Positions 59,673-64,000 of a stretch of DNA of 64,000 nt are shown here, one piece after another (position 1 is the stretch's first letter; each line of letters begins with the position of its first letter). The notes under the pieces were generated by a model that was not told the DNA's origin, ran no database searches, and was given only the letters and a program-made list of their open reading frames with translations. Origin of the DNA: Levilactobacillus angrenensis (lineage in GTDB: Bacteria; Bacillota; Bacilli; Lactobacillales; Lactobacillaceae); assembly GCF_003946085.1 (NCBI RefSeq), contig NZ_RHOB01000004.1, positions 62,001-126,000 of the forward strand, written 5' to 3'. A program made the translations under genes and the position numbers.

Positions 59673-60821
59673 TCATTCAGAATCGTCTTTTTTTACTGGA
59701 ATTCGGCCATAATCCTGGTCGATTCCGGTCAAAAGTGTGCGTAACGCGCCGGCTCGGTCGTCCAATTCGCCGGGACCTTTTTGCCAATCCCGGTCAGCAC
59801 GGCTGACTAACGGCAACGTCACTTGCTTTTTGATTTGGTGCAAATAGGCCTGACCGGCAGCCGAGTACCCCAACACGCGCAAATATTGCGGTGCCACCAG
59901 CATTTCAGCTGGCTTCGCCTGAAGCAAGATATCCGCGGCCTGCCGTTGTAATCGGGTGTAGGTGTAACGCTTGGTCTTAACGTCGTGCATGAACCCAGCA
60001 AAGGTCGTGTTGGCCAATGCCGCCCGCTTCAACCGATACTCGACGCCTTCCGTGATCTGGTACAGCTGGCGCAAGTCGGCAACATCGCTGCTGACCAACT
60101 GATAGCGCAGCCAGGGCCAAAAATCCGGCCAGCTCGTTAATTGTGCTTGCTGTAATCGGCGTAAGGTGCTCGCAGGCACCACCGTCGCCACGGCGGCCCA
60201 GTCACCAGCTAAGGCGGCTGAACGAATCGCCGTGGCACTAGCAAAGGCCGTTTGCGTGGCTATCGTGGGATCATTGTGCTGACTCCCCCGTCGTGCCAAG
60301 GGCAACAACGTCAACGGATTACCCGCGCGCTGATTAGCGAGGGCGTAGAAGAAACCCAAGATATCATTGGCCGCATTTAGCGTAATACCCGTTTGCTCCC
60401 GGAGATACCCCTGAAAGAGCGACGCGTATGTCTGGTCAAACCGTTTGAAGGTCGCCGGATCCGTGGGTAAATGCGCCATTAAGCGCTGGTAGTCCATGTC
60501 TGGGTGTTCGGTCCCGAACGCCAGCCAACGGCACTGTAAGGCCGCTAAGAGCCCCACACCACCGGCTGCAAACAAATGCGCTGGCTGCAAGGCACTGGCC
60601 GTCGATAATTCCACGACCAGATCAACGCCGCCGGCCAAAGCGGCTGCCGTACGTTGCCATTTGTCCATCAAAGCCGGTTCACCGCGTTGGACCCAGTTGC
60701 CGCTCATAGCAGCCACGACCACATCGGCCCCCGTTTGCTGGCGCGCTTGGTCGACCTGATAGGCGTGGCCATTATGAAATGGGTTATATTCCGCAATAAT
60801 CCCGACTGCCTGTAATGCCAT
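59673..60821 (-). CDS. tmcAL: tRNA(Met) cytidine acetate ligase TmcAL
   Basis: A 382-residue nucleotidyltransferase-fold ligase forming N4-acetylcytidine at the wobble position of elongator tRNA-Met from acetate and ATP. The HxGH-type site is in 'IIAEYNPFHNGHAYQ', followed by 'MSGNWVQRGEPALMDKWQR'. The C-terminal part carries 'DVKTKRYTYTRLQRQAADILL'. The former names are ylbM and yqeM-neighbour nucleotidyltransferase. It begins 2 bp after the methyltransferase gene. Confidence 0.93.
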   Translation of the reverse strand: MALQAVGIIAEYNPFHNGHAYQVDQARQQTGADVVVAAMSGNWVQRGEPALMDKWQRTAAALAGGVDLVVELSTASALQPAHLFAAGGVGLLAALQCRWLAFGTEHPDMDYQRLMAHLPTDPATFKRFDQTYASLFQGYLREQTGITLNAANDILGFFYALANQRAGNPLTLLPLARRGSQHNDPTIATQTAFASATAIRSAALAGDWAAVATVVPASTLRRLQQAQLTSWPDFWPWLRYQLVSSDVADLRQLYQITEGVEYRLKRAALANTTFAGFMHDVKTKRYTYTRLQRQAADILLQAKPAEMLVAPQYLRVLGYSAAGQAYLHQIKKQVTLPLVSRADRDWQKGPGELDDRAGALRTLLTGIDQDYGRIPVKKDDSE

Positions 60822-60823
60822 GT

Positions 60824-61567
60824 CTACGCCTCCCGTGTCACCTCAAAGAACCACCGGGTCGTATCCGGTGCCACTTCTTGTTCACCGAAATCCGCGCTGA
60901 CCCGTTGGACCGTCAGACCAGCCGCTGCTAACGCCCGTTGGTAATCAGCCAGCGGGTACGTCCGCTCATGGTGCAGCTCGGTCACCTTGCGATACTCACC
61001 GGTCTCCGCGTTTTCCGTGAAGAAGGTCAAGTCGTGTTCGGCTGCGTGTTCTTCGTCTTCGATGCCATAGCTGGTCCACACGAACGCTCGGGTCTCGTCA
61101 ACGTAATTGTACATGTACCCGGGGTAAACGTCATCCGTTTGGTGCGGCGTAATCACGTCGAAGAGAAATTTTCCGCCGACAGCCAAGTGGTCATGCACTT
61201 GGGTAAAGGCTTGTGTCACCGCATCTAGGTCCGTCAGATAGCAAAATGAGTCGGCAAAACACGTCACCGTTTGGTATTCGCCAATCGCGCTGAGGTCCAA
61301 CATGTTGCCCGCCATCAACGGCATCGTCACATCGGCTTCTTCCGCGTGTTTGGCAGCTAACGCCAACATCTCTTCACTCAGGTCCAAGCCACTGACCTGA
61401 TAGCCGTGTTGGGCCAACAAGACGCCTAAGCGGCCACTACCACAAGCGAGATCGAGTAATTCGCCGCTGGTTGGCGCCACACGTTTAGCGACAAAATCCA
61501 GCCACTGGTCGTACATGGCTGGATCAAAAAGTTCGTCGTAAAGCTCTGCAAAGGATTGATAGATCAT
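60824..61567 (-). CDS. YqeM-like SAM-dependent methyltransferase
   Basis: A 247-residue class I methyltransferase. The SAM motif 'LLDLACGSGRLGVLLAQHGYQVSGLDLSEEML' is near residue 35-70, followed by 'YQTVTCFADSFCYL' and 'VGGKFLFDVITP'. The substrate is unknown. It overlaps the rsfS stop by 4 bp and is conserved in the rsfS-yqeM-tmcAL order of Firmicutes. Confidence 0.92.
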   Translation of the reverse strand: MIYQSFAELYDELFDPAMYDQWLDFVAKRVAPTSGELLDLACGSGRLGVLLAQHGYQVSGLDLSEEMLALAAKHAEEADVTMPLMAGNMLDLSAIGEYQTVTCFADSFCYLTDLDAVTQAFTQVHDHLAVGGKFLFDVITPHQTDDVYPGYMYNYVDETRAFVWTSYGIEDEEHAAEHDLTFFTENAETGEYRKVTELHHERTYPLADYQRALAAAGLTVQRVSADFGEQEVAPDTTRWFFEVTREA

Positions 61568-61920
61568 GCTTCAACCCATTGGCCCAGATCAACTTCTGGG
61601 GCGTCTGACCAGAGCTTTTCTAAGTTGTAATGGCTGCGTTGGTCCTTTTGGAAGACGTGGACGACCACGTCACCCAAGTCGATCAAGATCCATTCAGCGC
61701 TGTTCTTACCTTCAACGTCGCGAATCGCCACGTCATGAACGTTCATTTGGTCAACAATTTCGTCGGCGATAGCTTGCACTTGACGGTTAGAGTTGGCTTC
61801 CATAATCAAGAAGTAGTCGGCCATTAAGCTGACCTTGGTCATATCTAAGGCGACCATACCTTCTGCACGCTTGTTTTCCGCAGCCTTAACTGCGACTTCT
61901 AAAATTGCTTTGCTTTCCAT
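61564..61920 (-). CDS. rsfS: Ribosomal silencing factor RsfS
   Basis: A 118-residue factor that binds L14 and blocks 30S-50S joining in stationary or starved cells. It shows 'ESKAILEVAVKAAENKRAEGMVALDMTKVSLMADYFLI' and 'EWILIDLGDVVVHVF'. ATG 61920 has AGAGGAG upstream; a frame to 61935 is less likely. It lies between yqeK and yqeM, as usual. Confidence 0.95.
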   Translation of the reverse strand: MESKAILEVAVKAAENKRAEGMVALDMTKVSLMADYFLIMEANSNRQVQAIADEIVDQMNVHDVAIRDVEGKNSAEWILIDLGDVVVHVFQKDQRSHYNLEKLWSDAPEVDLGQWVEA

Positions 61921-61931
61921 AGTTTCTCCTC

Positions 61932-62537
61932 TCAAACGTTTGGATATTGTGGCACCCAGGCATTGTAGGTGTCAATGGACTTGGGGTAGACCGGCTTGCC
62001 GTTTTCTACCAAATACTGCAGCGTATGCTTGGCTTGAAACGCCACGCTTTTGGCCAAGTCCGTTTTCGCCAATTGCCGGGCTTCATCGACGCCGGGAAAG
62101 TCCCGTTGCGGTTCGATATAGTCGGCCATGTAGACGATTTGTTCCAGGGGTGACATGTAAATAGCCCCCGTGGTGTGGTGCCGCACCGCATTCAAAATAT
62201 CTTCATCGTAAATGCCTAGCTCATGCTTGATCAGCTCGGCACCCACGACCCCATGCCAAATGGCATTGCCGTAATCCAGCAAAATCGGGTCTAAGTGATA
62301 CTGCTTAATTGCCGCGATGAAGTCCGCGTCCGGGCGTTGCTTGGCGTAGTCATGAACTAGACCGGCAATGCTGGCCTTTTCCAAGTCCACATCATTGCGC
62401 TTCGCGAGATCAATCGCCGTTTGTTCCACCCGTTGGACGTGTTTAAACCGTTTGGGCTTCAACTGCTGGCTGATTCGGGCTAACAAATCGGCCCGCGTCC
62501 CAGCAAAAATATTTTCAGTATAGGTTAGCTCAGTCAC
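61932..62537 (-). CDS. yqeK: YqeK-type HD-domain bis(5'-nucleosyl)-tetraphosphatase (symmetrical)
   Basis: A 201-residue HD hydrolase that degrades Ap4A to ADP in characterised relatives. Metal ligands are visible in 'HVQRVEQTAIDLA', 'AGLVHDYAK', 'HGVVGAEL' and 'VRHHTTG'. A GTG start overlaps the nadD stop by 8 bp. It also has 'YMADYIEPQRDFPGVDEAR', diagnostic of YqeK. Confidence 0.94.
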   Translation of the reverse strand: MTELTYTENIFAGTRADLLARISQQLKPKRFKHVQRVEQTAIDLAKRNDVDLEKASIAGLVHDYAKQRPDADFIAAIKQYHLDPILLDYGNAIWHGVVGAELIKHELGIYDEDILNAVRHHTTGAIYMSPLEQIVYMADYIEPQRDFPGVDEARQLAKTDLAKSVAFQAKHTLQYLVENGKPVYPKSIDTYNAWVPQYPNV

Positions 62538-63162
62538 GATATAATAGATGCTCCTTAATATAAAGATCGACCATGGTCGGCACCAAATAGCGCACGGACT
62601 GGCCGCGACGCACTTGGTCCCTGATCATCGTGGAACTAATACCAATCTGCGGCACGTCGACCCACAAAACGGGGTACGGCGATTCGCGATTAAATCCTTG
62701 ACGACAGACACCCACGAACTGAACCAATTTGACCAGCTCGTCGATGCGGTACCATTTCGGTAAATAAGCGACCATGTCGCCACCGATAATGAAGTAGTAC
62801 TGATTCTCCGGGTGCGCTTGGGTCAGCTGCAACATGGTGTCGTAGCTGTAACTCCGACCCCCACGGTTGACTTCCGTTAATTCCAAGTCAAACCGCGGAT
62901 TGTCCTTGATGGCCGCTTTGACCATCGCCACGCGGTCCTTGGCAGGAATCGTCAACTTCCGGTCCACATGTGGCGGCTCAGCATCAGGCATGAACAAGAC
63001 CTTGTCCAGACCCAATTGTGTCGCCACCTGATCAGCGATGACCAAATGTCCCAAATGAGGCGGATTGAACGTCCCACCTAAAATACCGATACGCCGTTTC
63101 TTAGCGGTCGCCGCTAATTGGGTCGCCACCTGTGTACTCGTTCGCTCTAGGATCTTCACCAC
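62530..63162 (-). CDS. nadD: Nicotinate-nucleotide adenylyltransferase
   Basis: A 210-residue enzyme joining NaMN and ATP to deamido-NAD. The HxGH motif sits in 'GILGGTFNPPHLGHLVIADQV' (from about residue 28), and the C-terminal 'ISSTMIRDQVRRG' matches the ISSTxIR signature. The extra 22 residues before it suggest the true start could be internal, but GTG 63162 has GGAGGTC upstream. It is followed by yqeK. Confidence 0.95.
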   Translation of the reverse strand: MVKILERTSTQVATQLAATAKKRRIGILGGTFNPPHLGHLVIADQVATQLGLDKVLFMPDAEPPHVDRKLTIPAKDRVAMVKAAIKDNPRFDLELTEVNRGGRSYSYDTMLQLTQAHPENQYYFIIGGDMVAYLPKWYRIDELVKLVQFVGVCRQGFNRESPYPVLWVDVPQIGISSTMIRDQVRRGQSVRYLVPTMVDLYIKEHLLYRD

Positions 63163-63177
63163 GACTGCCAGACCTCC

Positions 63178-63486
63178 CTACATGTTTTCCACGATTGGTG
63201 AAATCTTTTGGTTTTCTGCTTCAGTTGCCACCCGGTATAAGACCAACACGCGGCCAATGGTTTGCACTACTTGAATGTCCGTATGGTCTTCAATGAAGGC
63301 TTTGGTCTCATCAACGGAAACGTCGGCACTCTGTTGCAGATTGATTTTGATTAATTCTCGATACTCCAAGGCACCGGTCAGTTGCTCTAACCAGGCCTGG
63401 GTCAACCCATTTTTACCCACGGAAAAGAGTGGGCGCATGGCATGGGCGTGGGCCCGTAAATAACGTTTTTGTTTTCCTCGTAGCAA
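63178..63486 (-). CDS. yhbY: YhbY/CRM-domain RNA-binding protein
   Basis: A 102-residue protein consisting of one CRM domain: 'LRGKQKRYLRAHAHAMRPLFSVGKNGLTQAWLEQLTGALEYRELIKINL'. It binds pre-50S particles and assists assembly. A TTG start at 63486 follows GGAGGAC. It lies between yqeH and nadD. Confidence 0.94.
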   Translation of the reverse strand: MLRGKQKRYLRAHAHAMRPLFSVGKNGLTQAWLEQLTGALEYRELIKINLQQSADVSVDETKAFIEDHTDIQVVQTIGRVLVLYRVATEAENQKISPIVENM

Positions 63487-63504
63487 GTTGTTGTCCTCCA
63501 GTTT

Positions 63505-64000
63505 TTAAATCATTGCACGGCGAATCAAGACGCCGACACCCGCGGGTGCCCAGCCAGTCACGTTGACGCCAGCCGGAACGGTAATCCAGCCTAAGCCTTC
63601 AAAGACCAGGTCGCTCTTGACCGTGGTCTTGAATTCATGCGCCACCAGTGGTGGGAAGTCATCCTTCGTGTCTGCGTGCGGCGGGGTCAACAGTTGGCCC
63701 AATTGCCGCGCGTAAAAGTCATCGGCATTCTCCAGCTTGGTGCGGTGAATGTATAAGTTGTTTTCAAAATAAGCCGTGAACCCATTCTTCGGGCCCTTGG
63801 TGTAGTCAAACCGGGCAATTCCGCCCAAGAACAACGTCTGTTGATCATTGAGTTGGTAGTTCTTCGGTTTGATTGGCTTTTGCGGCGTCACAATCTTCAG
63901 GTCTTTGCCATCCAAGTAGTGCGCCATCTGTTGGTTTTGAATAATCCCAGGAGTGTCGACCAATACGTGGTCATCATCCAACGGTAATTCAATCTTATCC
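63505..64000 (-). CDS. yqeH: Ribosome biogenesis GTPase YqeH, C-terminal part
   Basis: About 165 C-terminal residues are visible; the frame runs off the right edge. It includes the G3 motif 'VDTPGI' of the circularly permuted GTPase and the following C-terminal treble-clef-associated region ('GWAPAGVGVLIRR'). YqeH supports 30S subunit maturation. It leads the yqeH-yhbY-nadD-yqeK-rsfS cluster. Confidence 0.9.
   Translation of the reverse strand, partial: DKIELPLDDDHVLVDTPGIIQNQQMAHYLDGKDLKIVTPQKPIKPKNYQLNDQQTLFLGGIARFDYTKGPKNGFTAYFENNLYIHRTKLENADDFYARQLGQLLTPPHADTKDDFPPLVAHEFKTTVKSDLVFEGLGWITVPAGVNVTGWAPAGVGVLIRRAMI

Noticed and set aside
1-64000. CRISPR array, prophage, tRNA or rRNA genes
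   Set aside because: I looked for regularly spaced direct repeats, phage structural modules and tRNA-like T-loop motifs and found none. The repeats present are dispersed and irregular, not CRISPR-like.

Overview
The window reads as a low-complexity-free chromosomal segment of a lactic acid bacterium of the family Lactobacillaceae. The support is gene content and order: coaBC-priA-fmt-rsmB-stp, xseAB-ispA-tlyA-argR-recN, rplU-prp-rpmA, glnRA, pheST behind a T-box, and yqeH-yhbY-nadD-yqeK-rsfS-tmcAL-yceD-rpmF. By eye the base composition is about half G+C, so a higher-GC lactobacillus such as a Levilactobacillus-like species is a reasonable but unproven guess. Almost all genes lie on the minus strand. 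The main plus-strand genes are a small SOS-type gene, a DUF3042 gene, a YfhO-type membrane protein, acyP, yidC and an alcohol dehydrogenase. No tRNA, rRNA, CRISPR array or intact prophage or IS was seen.

Layout. 1-7.2 kb: translation and cofactor housekeeping (stp, rsmB, fmt, priA, coaBC, rpoZ, gmk). 7.3-10.1 kb: an accessory patch with a LexA-box-controlled small gene and an LPXTG adhesin. 10.2-20.7 kb: recN, argR, tlyA, ispA, xseBA, folD, nusB, asp23-like, efp, pepP, rpmA-prp-rplU with an L21-type leader. 20.8-24.2 kb: a TetR regulator and an operon of a dimeric-dUTPase-like protein with two unrecognised proteins. 24.9-33 kb: glnA-glnR, miaA, glpQ, DUF3042, rhodanese-like, glk, yqgQ, rhomboid, fthC, rpmG. 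33-42.2 kb: a class B PBP, YfhO-type protein, HesB-like, greA, udk, mltG. 42.6-50 kb: pheT, pheS and T-box, an HxlR regulator, HD protein, SpoU-type methyltransferase, acyP, yidC. 50-51.1 kb: decayed ABC and transposase remnants, then a YxeA-like protein. 51.3-55.1 kb: a histidine kinase/response regulator pair and a Zn alcohol dehydrogenase. 55.9-57.8 kb: two tandem matrixin-type metalloproteases and a small membrane peptide. 57.9-64 kb: a HAD phosphatase and the rpmF to yqeH ribosome-assembly/NAD cluster.

The most interesting observation is a dispersed family of structured intergenic repeats. I count about nine loci plus weaker relics. The core (about 170-215 bp) folds into a long outer stem enclosing further hairpins. 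Diverged copies keep the stems through paired changes on both arms (covariation), so selection or the mobility mechanism appears to act on the fold. Longer copies are flanked by short inverted ends (TGAAGGTTGAAAG / CTTTCAACCTTTA) and carry a terminal module of small, also covarying, hairpins. The copies sit only between genes, often beside rho-independent terminators, and none encodes a convincing protein.

All assignments are by reading. No database search, folding program or promoter predictor was run.
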